Source: Chryseobacterium sp. T16E-39
GTDB lineage: Bacteria > Bacteroidota > Bacteroidia > Flavobacteriales > Weeksellaceae
Reading direction: 5' to 3'
Length of the DNA stretch: 64,000 nt
Assembly (NCBI RefSeq): GCF_002216065.1
Contig: NZ_CP022282.1
Coordinates: forward strand, 4,774,001-4,838,000
Positions 31,627 through 40,776 of this stretch are shown here, piece after piece. The first letter of the stretch is position 1. Every line of letters begins with the position of its first letter. The notes under the pieces were generated by a model. That model searched no databases. It had not been told where the DNA came from and was given only the letters and a program-made list of their open reading frames with translations. The position numbers and the translations under genes were made by a program.

Positions 31627-31998
31627 TTAAGGATCAAACCTTTTCCTGTATCTTTCAAATAAATTATTTTCAATTATTTCTCCATTTCTGAAAATATACT
31701 CGATAGAATCATCTTTGTTTTTTGAAATGGAATCACCAATTTTATAAGAAAATTCTAGAGGTTCTCTTTTTCCGTTGGAGTATTTTACATATGGAAAGTT
31801 ATGTTGTTCTTTGTTATTATAAATATCAATGACTTTTACGTGATTTTCCCAATACAAAATCTGTCTTTTTGTATCTTTTTCTCCATAAAAATATTCATAA
31901 ATAGCAATGAAACTAATAATAACTGCAAAGAAAACAGCAAAGGAAATTTTAATTTTCCTCTCGATTCCAGCCTCTAATTCGATGTGATTGTTTTCCAC
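31627..31998 (-). CDS. Small hypothetical membrane protein
   Basis: The 123-residue protein has one membrane helix (about 16-37, ISFAVFFAVIISFIAIYEYF) and a polar C-terminal part of strands (ILYWENHVKVIDIYNN, YVKYSNGKREPLEFSYKIGD). No domain is recognised. It is 18 bases after the lipB stop on the same strand and may be transcribed with it. The consistent frame and single helix favour a real gene. Confidence 0.6.
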   Translation of the reverse strand: MENNHIELEAGIERKIKISFAVFFAVIISFIAIYEYFYGEKDTKRQILYWENHVKVIDIYNNKEQHNFPYVKYSNGKREPLEFSYKIGDSISKNKDDSIEYIFRNGEIIENNLFERYRKRFDP

Positions 31999-32016
31999 GT
32001 ATGTAGAAAGAGATTA

Positions 32017-32742
32017 TTAATTTTTAAGCTCAGCTCCAAAAACATCAGCAAAATGCTTCGTGATCTTAGATTTTATATCTTCCATTTCTTGTGCAGAAAG
32101 TTCTCTTTCCAATTCTCTTTTTAAAGAAGTGACCTGTTTGTCTTTAATACCACAAGGAATGATATATTCAAAATAACGCATGTCGGTATTGACATTCAGA
32201 GCAAAACCATGTAAAGTCACCCAACGGGAAGCTTTTACCCCCATGGCACAGATCTTCCTTGCATAAGGTTTTCCAGGATCCAGCCAAACGCCTGTTTCTC
32301 CCTGAGAACGCTCTCCCTTAAGTCCATATTCGGCGATGGTTCTGATAATCACTTCTTCCAGATTTCTCATGTACAAATGAATATCTGTGAAGAAGTTTTC
32401 AAGATCTAAAATAGGATACCCCACAACCTGACCAAAACCATGATAAGTAATATCTCCACCACGATTGACTTTCACAAAAGTAGCGTCAATCTCTTTTAAT
32501 TTATCGATGCCCGCAAGCATGTTTTCTTCATGTCCACTTTTTCCTAAAGTATAAACGTGAGGATGTTCAACTAAAAGTAAATGATTGGGAGTGATCATAT
32601 GCTGTTCAGCAGGTAAATCACGATTTTTTATTTTGGTATCAATGATATCTTTCATCAGTTTTTCCTGGTAATCCCATGAGGACTGATAATCTTTAATACC
32701 TAAATCTTCGAATTCTACTACTTTATTTTGATTTGTATTCAT
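32017..32742 (-). CDS. lipB: Octanoyltransferase LipB
   Basis: The 241-residue enzyme transfers octanoate from acyl carrier protein to the lipoyl domains of 2-oxoacid dehydrogenases. Motifs are RGGDITYHGFGQVVGYPILD (about 95-114), catalytic Lys in GVKASRWVTLHG (about 174) and catalytic Cys in IIPCG (about 206). The TAAATTTG -7 box lies about 65 bases before the start, so it is probably transcribed separately from trpA upstream of it. Confidence 0.96.
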   Translation of the reverse strand: MNTNQNKVVEFEDLGIKDYQSSWDYQEKLMKDIIDTKIKNRDLPAEQHMITPNHLLLVEHPHVYTLGKSGHEENMLAGIDKLKEIDATFVKVNRGGDITYHGFGQVVGYPILDLENFFTDIHLYMRNLEEVIIRTIAEYGLKGERSQGETGVWLDPGKPYARKICAMGVKASRWVTLHGFALNVNTDMRYFEYIIPCGIKDKQVTSLKRELERELSAQEMEDIKSKITKHFADVFGAELKN

Positions 32743-32806
32743 GTGTGGATGTCGATTTCTTTTTAATGATTATAGGGAATCATAATTCCAACCATTTTTT
32801 GACATA

Positions 32807-32814
32807 CAAATTTA
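32807..32814 (-). promoter_or_regulatory. -7 promoter element TAAATTTG for lipB
   Basis: On the minus strand TAAATTTG matches TAnnTTTG exactly, just after the trpA stop and 65 bases before the lipB start. No clear TTG at the -33 position, which would fall inside trpA. Confidence 0.55.
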
Positions 32815-32821
32815 GTGATTT

Positions 32822-33556
32822 TTAATTCTTTATTGAATTTATAAAATCTATGGCATCGATCTTCCAATCTTTACTTTGCAGTAAAACATTAACGAATGCT
32901 GTTCCTATAATTCCACCATCTGCTTTTTCGGTTACGTTTTCAAAATCTTCTTTGGATTTGATTCCAAAACCAATCATTACCGGATTTTTTAATGAAAGAG
33001 ATGCTATCCTTGAAAGGTAGTCTTCATTTTTTAATACAGCATTTTTATTTCCTGTTGTGGATGAGGAACTTACAGCATAGAGAAAGCCTGAACTTAAAGA
33101 ATCCAGATATAAGATCCTTTCATCTGAAGTTTCGGGAGTAATCAAAAATGTGAAATTGAGATTATATTTCTTCAAGATCTGTTGATAGTTCTTTTCAAAT
33201 TCAATAGGAGGGAGATCTGGTATAATTAATCCTGAAACGCCGCTTTCTGAACATTCTTTACAGAAATTTTCAAAACCAAAGCTTAAGACCGGATTAATAT
33301 AGCCCATTAAGATGATCGGAATTTTAATTTCGTCTTTAATAGATTTTAATTGTGACAAAAGCTTTTCGATGGTCATTCCGTTTTGTAATGCCAGTTCATG
33401 CGCTTTCTGGATAACAGGCCCATCAGCAACGGGATCCGAATAGGGCATTCCGATTTCCATCATATCAGCTCCGGAATTCTGTATCAGTTGTATAATATCG
33501 GCAGTATCTTCCAACTGTGGAATACCTGCGGTGAAGTATATGTTGAGTTTTTTCAT
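32822..33556 (-). CDS. trpA: Tryptophan synthase alpha chain TrpA
   Basis: The 244-residue TIM-barrel enzyme cleaves indole-3-glycerol phosphate to indole, which passes to TrpB. The active-site motif MEIGMPYSDPVADGPVIQ (about 36-53) contains the catalytic Glu and Asp. Phosphate-binding GFGIKS and GGIIGTAFV are present. It is the last trp gene, 134 bases after trpB; the longer gap has no visible terminator, so read-through or a secondary promoter are both possible. Confidence 0.96.
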   Translation of the reverse strand: MKKLNIYFTAGIPQLEDTADIIQLIQNSGADMMEIGMPYSDPVADGPVIQKAHELALQNGMTIEKLLSQLKSIKDEIKIPIILMGYINPVLSFGFENFCKECSESGVSGLIIPDLPPIEFEKNYQQILKKYNLNFTFLITPETSDERILYLDSLSSGFLYAVSSSSTTGNKNAVLKNEDYLSRIASLSLKNPVMIGFGIKSKEDFENVTEKADGGIIGTAFVNVLLQSKDWKIDAIDFINSIKN

Positions 33557-33690
33557 AGGGGGTTAGAGTTGTATTAGTGTATTCACGTAAAATGTATTCT
33601 TGATTGTTGATGTTGTATCTGATAAATAGGTTTATTACTTCCTTACAACTACCAAAATCATTTTACATAAATACTTTTACATTTTACAAA

Positions 33691-34875
33691 TTAAAGATTA
33701 GCTAAATACGTTTCCATATCCTTGTCACCACGTCCGCTCAGACAGATTACAACAATATCGTTTTCATTAAATTTCTTTTTATCTAAAACAGCGAGAGCGT
33801 GAGAGCTTTCCAGTGCTGGGATAATTCCTTCCAGTTTTGTAAGTTCAAAAGCTGATCGTAAAGCTTCATCATCATTAATACTGAAAAATTCCGCGCGTTT
33901 TTCTTTAAATAAATGGGCATGAAAAGGTCCTATTCCGGGATAATCCAAACCTGCAGAAATAGAGTGGGGCTCTATCACCTGACCATCATTGGTCTGCATG
34001 ACAAGGCTTTTGCTGCCATGTAAAACACCCAAAGTTCCAAGGAAAGTAGTCGCTGCTGATTTTCCTGATTCGATTCCAAAGCCTCCTGCTTCTGCGGCGA
34101 TAATTTTTACATCTTTTTCCTCTACAAAGTGATAGAAAGTTCCTGCCGCATTACTGCCACCACCGACACAGGCAATCACATAATCCGGATTTTCTCTTCC
34201 GGCCTGCTCATAAAGCTGTTCCTTAATTTCCTTTGATATAATACTTTGAAATCTTGCGACTAAATCGGGAAAAGGATGGGGACCAACCACACTTCCTATT
34301 ACATAATGGGTGGTTACAGGATTGTTGATCCAGTCTCTTAAAGCTTCATTCACTGCATCTTTCAGTGTTTTGGATCCGGAAGTTGCAGGAACGACTTCGG
34401 CTCCCAGCATTTTCATTCTTGCAACGTTAGGGGCCTGTCTCTGGATATCGACTTCGCCCATATAAACAATACATTCCAAACCAAGCAAAGCGCAGGCTGT
34501 AGCGGTAGCAACTCCATGCTGTCCGGCTCCTGTTTCAGCAATGATCCTTGTTTTTCCCAAACGTTTTGCCAATAAAACCTGTCCCAGAGCATTATTGATT
34601 TTATGAGCTCCGGTATGATTAAGGTCTTCTCTTTTTAAATAAATATGGGTTTGATATTTATTACTTAAATTTTTGGCAAAATAAAGCGGAGTAGCTCTTC
34701 CCACATAATTTTTTAACAAATCCTGATATTCCGTCTGGAATTCTTCGGACTCAATAATTTCAAGATAGTTCTTTTGAAGTTCTGCTACATTGGGATATAG
34801 CATTTCCGGGATGAAAGCACCGCCGAATTCGCCGTAGTATCCGTTTTGATCAGGATTTTTATAATTCATTTTCAT
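33691..34875 (-). CDS. trpB: Tryptophan synthase beta chain TrpB
   Basis: The 394-residue pyridoxal-phosphate enzyme condenses indole and serine to tryptophan. The PLP lysine lies in [13 protein letters not shown] (about Lys90), followed by [18 protein letters not shown] for the phosphate cup, and CLSGRGDKD at the C-terminus. Length and motifs are standard for TrpB1. It follows a GNAT gene by 5 bases in the trp operon. Confidence 0.97.
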   Translation of the reverse strand: MKMNYKNPDQNGYYGEFGGAFIPEMLYPNVAELQKNYLEIIESEEFQTEYQDLLKNYVGRATPLYFAKNLSNKYQTHIYLKREDLNHTGAHKINNALGQVLLAKRLGKTRIIAETGAGQHGVATATACALLGLECIVYMGEVDIQRQAPNVARMKMLGAEVVPATSGSKTLKDAVNEALRDWINNPVTTHYVIGSVVGPHPFPDLVARFQSIISKEIKEQLYEQAGRENPDYVIACVGGGSNAAGTFYHFVEEKDVKIIAAEAGGFGIESGKSAATTFLGTLGVLHGSKSLVMQTNDGQVIEPHSISAGLDYPGIGPFHAHLFKEKRAEFFSINDDEALRSAFELTKLEGIIPALESSHALAVLDKKKFNENDIVVICLSGRGDKDMETYLANL

Positions 34876-34880
34876 TGTTG

Positions 34881-35420
34881 TTATGGTATTAAATAAGCAG
34901 GATTTTGTGAATCAAGCTTCTTGAAAAGGGTTTTGTTTTCTTCAGACAGGTGAATGATAAGGATGTCATCATCTTCAGAAGCTATCCAATGATTTCCTTC
35001 TCTTTCCAGGATATTCTTGGCTTGATCATATAATATTTCAATATGGCATTTCTCATAGAACGGACGTAAATCTGAAAAGCAAAAACCTATGATCTGCAAT
35101 TTTCTTTCAGTACTGTTTTCCAATGAAAACTGCAGTAATTGGGTTCCATATCCTTTCCCTTTTTCATCGGAAGCGAAGCCACCCATTTCGACAAAAGGAT
35201 ATAAGTTTCCAGATATTTCTAAAGTAAAATCGAAATTCAGACGCAGTACTGAAGCAATTTTTCCATCGATATCCAGGAGTAAATGAAATTCAGAGTCTTT
35301 GAATAAGTTCTTAAAAGCATCTGGAGTCATTCCGGCCCATGCATCATTTTCCCAAAGCCTTATAATTATTTCTATTTCCTGATCGGTAAGTTCTTCAGGT
35401 TTTTTAATGCTACAAACCAT
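34881..35420 (-). CDS. GNAT-family N-acetyltransferase-like protein inside the trp operon
   Basis: The 179-residue protein shows the GNAT order of elements. It has an acyl-CoA-binding region with [20 protein letters not shown] (about 82-101; the R/Q-x-x-G-x-G/A loop is KGKGYG), preceded by a beta strand and followed by [21 protein letters not shown]. The substrate is unknown. Its start overlaps the preceding gene by 11 bases and it ends 5 bases before trpB, so it is firmly part of the operon. No tryptophan-related role is known to me. Confidence 0.85.
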   Translation of the reverse strand: MVCSIKKPEELTDQEIEIIIRLWENDAWAGMTPDAFKNLFKDSEFHLLLDIDGKIASVLRLNFDFTLEISGNLYPFVEMGGFASDEKGKGYGTQLLQFSLENSTERKLQIIGFCFSDLRPFYEKCHIEILYDQAKNILEREGNHWIASEDDDILIIHLSEENKTLFKKLDSQNPAYLIP

Positions 35421-35925
35421 GGTTTAAGTTATTAATGTATGACATGTTTTGATCAAATTGCTGTCGGGTTATCTGTTTATTTTGATAGAGAAATTTTATT
35501 TTGCTTGCAATGCTGATTAAAGTTTCCATATCCAGTTTTGAATGATACATTTTGAAGATCAATTCCAGATTATCCAGTAAATAATAGGAATCCAGTTTTT
35601 CATAAGATAAAAAGATCTTAAAGTATATTTTCCCCAGATCGTAATTGACATTCTCTTTGACCTTTTTTTCCATCAGTTTGTCTGCAATGATAACCAAATG
35701 ATAGCCGTCCCATAAATGAATTGTTTGGAAAAAATATTGAATATCATCTTCGTTGAAATCCTCAATGATCCTTATGAATTGAGATAATAAGCCACCCATT
35801 TCCCAGAAATCTGTGGTGCTGTCATTTTCGGATATAAATTCGTACAGTTTTTTTACCTTCTCATTTTCAAAACGGGGTGGAAATAATGTCCGGTAAAACT
35901 GTTTTTTTAGTGATTTTATATTCAT
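35410..35925 (-). CDS. Hypothetical helical protein inside the trp operon
   Basis: The 171-residue, soluble, mostly helical protein has no recognised domain. The N-terminus is basic (SLKKQFYRTLF); the rest has leucine/isoleucine-rich helices such as LSQFIRIIEDFNEDD and LLDNLELIFKMYHSK. It overlaps trpF by 4 bases (ATGA type) at its start and the GNAT gene by 11 bases at its end, so its translation is coupled to both. It might be a small immunity- or Imm-like helical protein, but I see no toxin partner. Confidence 0.65.
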   Translation of the reverse strand: MNIKSLKKQFYRTLFPPRFENEKVKKLYEFISENDSTTDFWEMGGLLSQFIRIIEDFNEDDIQYFFQTIHLWDGYHLVIIADKLMEKKVKENVNYDLGKIYFKIFLSYEKLDSYYLLDNLELIFKMYHSKLDMETLISIASKIKFLYQNKQITRQQFDQNMSYINNLNHGL

Positions 35926-36575
35926 AACGCTAAGGTTAATAGGTTCAACTTAAATGCGCTTATTTTGTTCAGATCCTTAATTCCTGGTTGAATTTCAAAT
36001 TTTGAATTGATATCCAGGGCGAAAGGCTTTTGATGCAAAACTTCTATACCTTTTGTATTTTCTTCAGAAATACCTCCACTTAATAAATAAGGGATTTCTA
36101 TCTTCAAATCATTTAATAATGACCAGTCAAATTTTTTTCCCGTTCCTCCAAAAGATTGACTGTCTGTGTCAAACAGTAAATAATCAACAAGAGGTTGTAG
36201 GTGTTCAATTTTAAATTTCAGATCTTCAATTGTCTCACCAATTCGAAAAACCTTGATGATTTTGACCTTAGGATCCATTTCCCTTTTTAATGCTGAAATG
36301 TAGTCCTCATTTTCATCACCATGAATCTGAATAAAATCAAGATCAGCGCTCTTAGTGATATTTAAAATATCTTCAATACTCTCATTGACGAAAACACCCA
36401 CTTTTCTAGGATGATTAATTTTCGAAATATCCTCTAAACTTAAACGATTAAGTGCATATCTAGGCGATTTTTTATAGAATATAAATCCAAGGAAATCAAT
36501 ATTCAAAGAAATTAATTCCTGAATTTGATTCAATTGGGTAAGACCACATACTTTTAATTGCAACTGTTGGTTCAT
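35922..36575 (-). CDS. trpF: Phosphoribosylanthranilate isomerase TrpF
   Basis: The 217-residue TIM-barrel enzyme converts phosphoribosylanthranilate to the enol CdRP. The catalytic cysteine lies in LKVCGLTQ (residue 10) and the catalytic Asp in LLFDTDSQSFGGTGKKFDW. Phosphate-binding LSGGISEEN is present near 165. It is separated from trpC by one base, typical for the operon. Confidence 0.95.
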   Translation of the reverse strand: MNQQLQLKVCGLTQLNQIQELISLNIDFLGFIFYKKSPRYALNRLSLEDISKINHPRKVGVFVNESIEDILNITKSADLDFIQIHGDENEDYISALKREMDPKVKIIKVFRIGETIEDLKFKIEHLQPLVDYLLFDTDSQSFGGTGKKFDWSLLNDLKIEIPYLLSGGISEENTKGIEVLHQKPFALDINSKFEIQPGIKDLNKISAFKLNLLTLAL

Positions 36576-36576
36576 T

Positions 36577-37356
36577 CTATTGTTTTATACGGTCTGTGAA
36601 TATTTCAAACGCCTGGGCCGGATTTTCATTCTTCATAAAATATTCCCCCATTAAAAATCCATCAAATCCTTTTTCTTTCAGATAAGTAAAATCCTCAATA
36701 GTATAAATTCCACTTTCAGCAATTGATAAAGCTTGGGTGGGTAACTGGTTTTTTAATCTGACAGAATGCTGAAGATCTACTTTAAAATCTTTTAAATTCC
36801 TGTTATTAATTCCGACCAGATCAATAGCAGAATGATAATGCTCCAATTCTTCTTCAGTGTGAATCTCAAGTAAAACTTCCAGACCGAGCTCATGTGATAA
36901 ATGGGTAAATTCCGCAACTTGTGAAGGGGAGAGACAGGCTGCAATCAACAGGATAACATCAGCTCCCATATTTTTCGCTTCATAAAACTGATATTCATCG
37001 ATCATGAAATCCTTTCTTAGAATAGGAATCGTAATCTGATCCCTCACACCAAGGATGTCTTTAAAACTTCCTCCAAAAAAATCGGCATCCGTTAAAATAG
37101 AAATTCCACTCGCTCCGAAATTTTCATAAGCTGAAACCACTTCTATAGGAGAAACGCTGTTATTAATCACTCCCTTGGAAGGAGACTGTCTTTTGAATTC
37201 AGCTATGATCCCACTTTTTTCCTTGATAGAAGCCTTTAAAGAATTGGTTTTTCTTCCAAAAAAAGCAGAATCTTTTAGTTCTTCTATAGAAATGTTTGCT
37301 TTTGAAAAATGAACTTCTTCTTTTTTTCTCGATATAATTTTATCTAATATGGTCAT
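36577..37356 (-). CDS. trpC: Indole-3-glycerol phosphate synthase TrpC
   Basis: The 259-residue TIM-barrel enzyme closes the indole ring. Catalytic signatures are IAEFKRQSPSKG (about 50-61), LRKDFMIDEYQ with the second catalytic lysine, LVGINNRNL and SIAESGI with the phosphate-binding end GFLMGEYFM. All key residues are present. It follows trpD by 46 bases. Confidence 0.96.
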   Translation of the reverse strand: MTILDKIISRKKEEVHFSKANISIEELKDSAFFGRKTNSLKASIKEKSGIIAEFKRQSPSKGVINNSVSPIEVVSAYENFGASGISILTDADFFGGSFKDILGVRDQITIPILRKDFMIDEYQFYEAKNMGADVILLIAACLSPSQVAEFTHLSHELGLEVLLEIHTEEELEHYHSAIDLVGINNRNLKDFKVDLQHSVRLKNQLPTQALSIAESGIYTIEDFTYLKEKGFDGFLMGEYFMKNENPAQAFEIFTDRIKQ

Positions 37357-37402
37357 TTGTTGTGTGTTTTTTATTTCTTTCCCGTATGATATTTTATAAG
37401 AA

Positions 37403-38431
37403 TTATTCCAATAATAATTCCAGGCTTCTTAAAGCTTTTCCACTTTGCAGACTTTCCTGCGCTAATAGAAGACAATCATCATAGGTGCCAAATTTTTCGG
37501 TATGATAAAGTGCTACTGAAGCATTTGCTAAAACAACTGCATTTTGAGATTCTGTACCTTTTCCTTCTAAAATATTCCTGAAAATAGCAGCAGCTTCCTG
37601 AATCGTTTTACCTGCCTGTATGCTTTCCGGGTTTACCGGATCAAATCCTAAATCTTCAGAGGAGTAGATACGCTCTCCCTTTTTTGTAATAATCTTGCTG
37701 TCATGGGTTAAACTGATCTCATCATATCCATCTAAGCCATGAACCAGAATAAATTCCTGCTGTTCTTTTTGTAAAAGATACTGGTAAATTCTCGCGATTT
37801 CCAGATTGTATACCCCAATTACAGAAAATTTTGGCTTCGCAGGATTCACCAATGGTCCCAGTAAATTGAAAAAGGTTCTAAGGCCTAAAGACTTTCGCAA
37901 TGCTCCGACAGACTGAAGGGCAGGATGGAAGTATGGGGCATGCAAGAAGCAGATATTGGCTTTTTCCAGATCCCTGTTCAATTTATCTGAATCATTATTC
38001 ATCTGATAGCCGAGCTCTTCTAAAACATTAGAAGAACCGGTGACCGCAGAAGCTCCATAATTTCCATGTTTTGTTACTTTCTGTCCTGCTCCTGCAATTA
38101 CAAAACTTGCTAAAGTTGATATGTTGATTGTATTTTTCCCATCACCTCCGGTTCCCACAATATCCAAAGCATCACTGGCATCTATATGTACAGGTACTGC
38201 CATTTGCAATAGAGCTTCTCTGAAACCTTCCAGTTCTTTCAGTGTAATATTACGCATCAGAAAAACACTGATGAAAGCAGTGACTTCTGTAGAGTTAAAT
38301 TTATTTTGAGCTATTTCAATCATGATCGCCTTAGCCTCTGATTTTGATAAGGTATGATGATTGAATAAATATTGCAGAATTTCTTTCATTTGAGGTGTTT
38401 TTATGGTTGAGGGAGTTTCTAGTGTTTTCAA
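37403..38431 (-). CDS. trpD: Anthranilate phosphoribosyltransferase TrpD
   Basis: The 342-residue enzyme joins anthranilate to PRPP. It has GTGGDGKNTINISTLASFV (about 90-108), the PRPP-binding KHGNYGASAVTGSSNVLEEL and the anthranilate-binding HPALQSVGALRKSLGLRTFF. The N-terminal helical part of the domain is complete. It overlaps trpG by 4 bases (ATGA) so translation is coupled. Confidence 0.96.
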   Translation of the reverse strand: MKTLETPSTIKTPQMKEILQYLFNHHTLSKSEAKAIMIEIAQNKFNSTEVTAFISVFLMRNITLKELEGFREALLQMAVPVHIDASDALDIVGTGGDGKNTINISTLASFVIAGAGQKVTKHGNYGASAVTGSSNVLEELGYQMNNDSDKLNRDLEKANICFLHAPYFHPALQSVGALRKSLGLRTFFNLLGPLVNPAKPKFSVIGVYNLEIARIYQYLLQKEQQEFILVHGLDGYDEISLTHDSKIITKKGERIYSSEDLGFDPVNPESIQAGKTIQEAAAIFRNILEGKGTESQNAVVLANASVALYHTEKFGTYDDCLLLAQESLQSGKALRSLELLLE

Positions 38432-39027
38432 TGTAAAAGGAAGTTTTTAATGATTATTTCTCCATCAGGAGTTAAAATACTTTCAGGATGAAATTGAACA
38501 CCATGCACATCATAAGTTTTATGTTGCAGCGCCATAATCATTCCATCTTTATCGACCGCAGTCACTTCCAGCTCTTCTGGAAATTGATCCGGATCTACAG
38601 CCCAACTGTGGTATCTTCCTACCTCAAGACCTGACGATAGATTTTGAAAAAGTTTTGTTTTTCCTTTTACCAGTTCAGTAGTGGTTGCCACCCCATGAAA
38701 AATTTCTGACAGATTGATTAATCTTCCGCCAAAAGCTTCTGCAATAGCCTGCTGTCCCAGACAAACTCCAAGAATACTTTTGGTAGGCGCATATTTTTTA
38801 ATCAGATCCAGTAAGATGCCAGACTCTTCAGGAATTCCGGGACCGGGAGACAAAATGATTTTATCATATTTGTTAACTTCTTCCAGACTGATTTCATCAT
38901 TGCGGTAGACATCTACTTTTTGATTCAGTATTCTTTCAATTATCTGTACAAGATTATAAGTAAAGCTATCGTAATTATCAAAAACTAAAACTTTAGATGT
39001 GGACTGTTCTTCTTTATTTTTATTCAT
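38428..39027 (-). CDS. trpG: Anthranilate synthase glutamine amidotransferase TrpG
   Basis: The 199-residue class I amidotransferase supplies ammonia to TrpE. The catalytic triad is Cys in LGVCLGQQAIAEAFGG (about 93), His in HGVQFHPES and the following Glu. The oxyanion motif SPGPGIPEE is present at about 60. It is a separate protein, not fused to TrpE or TrpD. Confidence 0.95.
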   Translation of the reverse strand: MNKNKEEQSTSKVLVFDNYDSFTYNLVQIIERILNQKVDVYRNDEISLEEVNKYDKIILSPGPGIPEESGILLDLIKKYAPTKSILGVCLGQQAIAEAFGGRLINLSEIFHGVATTTELVKGKTKLFQNLSSGLEVGRYHSWAVDPDQFPEELEVTAVDKDGMIMALQHKTYDVHGVQFHPESILTPDGEIIIKNFLLH

Positions 39028-39088
39028 TTTTTGTTCTTTTAGTGATTCATATCCTGATATGTTACTTTGTAAAATAGATCAGTGATCA

Positions 39089-40510
39089 TTAATAATTGAG
39101 TTTATCTGCCTTTTCTACTGCCTTTTTTAATGCATTAAGCTTATTGTTCACCTCCTGCAGCTCACTTTCCGGGTTGGATTTAGCCACTAAACCTGCACCT
39201 GCCTGATAGAAAAGGGTATTGTTTTTACTTAAGAATGTCCTGATCATAATCGCCTGATTACAGCTGCCATTTAATCCTACCATACCGATACAGCCCCCAT
39301 AATACCCCCGGGAATCTTTTTCATATTGATTAATCAGTTGAAGTGCTTTATGTTTTGGTGCGCCACTTAAGGTTCCCTGAGGAAAAGTAGAGGCTACGAC
39401 TTCAAATGGATTGGTATTTTCCGGTAAATCCGATGTCACTTCACTCACCATGTGGATAACGTGAGAAAAGAGCTGGATCTCCTTCAGTTTTGTTACGGTA
39501 ATATTTTTCCCCATTTTTCCAAGATCATTTCTTGCCAGATCTACAAGCATTGTATGTTCTGCATTTTCTTTAGGATCATTTTTGAGCTCTTCGATTGATT
39601 GAAGATCTATATCAAAGTCACCGGTTCTCTTGAATGTTCCGGCAATTGGGTGAATGATCGCTTTTTGATCTTTAATGATCAGCTGGCTTTCAGGGCTTGA
39701 ACCGAATAATTTATAGTCTCCGTAATCGAAAAAGAATAAATAAGGTGAAGGATTGATGTTTCTTAAAGCACGATATACATTGAATTCATCTCCTAAAAAT
39801 TTCTGTTCAAATCTTCTGCTCAATACCAATTGGAAAACGTCTCCACGCATGCAATGTCTCTGAGCTGTTTTTACCAATTCCAGATATTCTTCATCGGTAA
39901 TATTTGAAGTTTCTTCACCTGTTTTCTCGAAAGGGTAAACAACGGAGCTTTTGTTTTTGATTAAATTCTCTAATGTATACAGTTCAGATTTTATCCCTTC
40001 AATTTGATTTTCAATAAAATGCATCTCATCATTATAGTGATTGATCGCAATTACATATTGGTACAGCCTGTATCTTACCAGAGGAATTTCAACTTCTTCA
40101 CTTTGTGCTTTAAAATTAATATTGTCAAAAAACTGAACGGCTTCAAAACTGGTATATCCAAAAAGATTCTGTGCTGTTTCCTCAATAGGATCTTTGGCTT
40201 TTTCACAATCAAATACTGAAGAAAATTCATGAAGGATATCAGCCACTTTATGATTGATAATAAACTGTTTTACAGGTTCTGAGTTTGGAAATTTAATTTC
40301 AAATTCATTAAGATTCTTTACCTCAATTCCCGCTATTGCATTCACTGCGATGAAAGAGAAATTATTATCTATATTTTTAGAATCAGAACTTTCCAAGAGG
40401 ATCGTATCCCTGAATTTATCACGAATCTGAAGATAGATGTTCATCGGAGTCTGGAGATCTCCCAACGTTTTCTTGGATACGGTTTTTACTTTTATTTTTT
40501 TATTAAACAT
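39089..40510 (-). CDS. trpE: Anthranilate synthase component I TrpE
   Basis: The 473-residue enzyme converts chorismate and ammonia to anthranilate. The feedback site for tryptophan, LLESS, is at residues 38-42, so the enzyme should be inhibited by tryptophan. The C-terminal chorismate-binding domain shows NPSPYLFFFDYGDYKLFGSS, HPIAGTFKRTG, and STFPQGTLSGAPKHKA. It is the first structural gene of the operon and is preceded by a leader peptide and attenuator. It follows the leader terminator by about 35 bases. Confidence 0.96.
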   Translation of the reverse strand: MFNKKIKVKTVSKKTLGDLQTPMNIYLQIRDKFRDTILLESSDSKNIDNNFSFIAVNAIAGIEVKNLNEFEIKFPNSEPVKQFIINHKVADILHEFSSVFDCEKAKDPIEETAQNLFGYTSFEAVQFFDNINFKAQSEEVEIPLVRYRLYQYVIAINHYNDEMHFIENQIEGIKSELYTLENLIKNKSSVVYPFEKTGEETSNITDEEYLELVKTAQRHCMRGDVFQLVLSRRFEQKFLGDEFNVYRALRNINPSPYLFFFDYGDYKLFGSSPESQLIIKDQKAIIHPIAGTFKRTGDFDIDLQSIEELKNDPKENAEHTMLVDLARNDLGKMGKNITVTKLKEIQLFSHVIHMVSEVTSDLPENTNPFEVVASTFPQGTLSGAPKHKALQLINQYEKDSRGYYGGCIGMVGLNGSCNQAIMIRTFLSKNNTLFYQAGAGLVAKSNPESELQEVNNKLNALKKAVEKADKLNY

Positions 40511-40544
40511 TTGATGTTTTTTATTTTATTTGAGATTTAATCAT

Positions 40545-40579
40545 AAAAAAAGACTTCAACGGAATCCGTCAAAGTCTTT
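40545..40579 (-). terminator. trp attenuator (intrinsic terminator before trpE)
   Basis: On the minus strand AAGACTTTGACGG, loop ATT, CCGTTGAAGTCTT and a T-run form a 13-base-pair stem with two G-T pairs. It lies after the leader peptide and 35 bases before trpE. The upstream arm can instead pair with TCAAACTCTT (40656-40665, one mismatch), which lies within the leader just after the Trp codons. Confidence 0.88.
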
Positions 40580-40623
40580 ATATTTTGTTTTTATCTTATT
40601 CTGTTGTAAGAGTAGCTTAGCAT

Positions 40624-40701
40624 TTAGCAACATGATAATAACTTCAGACCCGACGAAGAGTTTGAATGCCACCACCAAAAATTATTGCTCGTATTAAACA
40701 T
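40624..40701 (-). CDS. trpL: trp operon leader peptide TrpL (25 residues, three Trp in a row)
   Basis: A 25-codon ORF starts MFNTSNNF, followed by W9-W10-W11-H (codons TGG TGG TGG) and ends LLSCC. Three tandem Trp codons are far beyond chance at this place, directly before an attenuator hairpin and trpE. It should act as the sensor of charged tRNA-Trp: a ribosome stalled on the Trp codons would free the antiterminator. The ATG is only 4 bases after the -7 box TACATTTG, so the transcript probably begins at or next to the start codon. Confidence 0.88.
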   Translation of the reverse strand: MFNTSNNFWWWHSNSSSGLKLLSCC

Positions 40702-40705
40702 GGGA

Positions 40706-40739
40706 CAAATGTAGATAATAATTTTAATACAAAAAACAA
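40706..40739 (-). promoter_or_regulatory. trp operon promoter
   Basis: On the minus strand TACATTTG (40713-40706) is a perfect -7 box. Candidate TTG -33 elements are at 40732-40730 (16-base spacing) and 40739-40737 (23-base spacing). Only TCCC separates the -7 box from the leader ATG. Confidence 0.8.
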
Positions 40740-40776
40740 AAAGAACCGAAAATAAAAAAACTTAAGATAAAATTAA

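Noticed and set aside
40511..40776. T-box or other riboswitch before trpE
   Set aside because: No T-box sequence is visible, and the tandem Trp codons with terminator explain the leader better.
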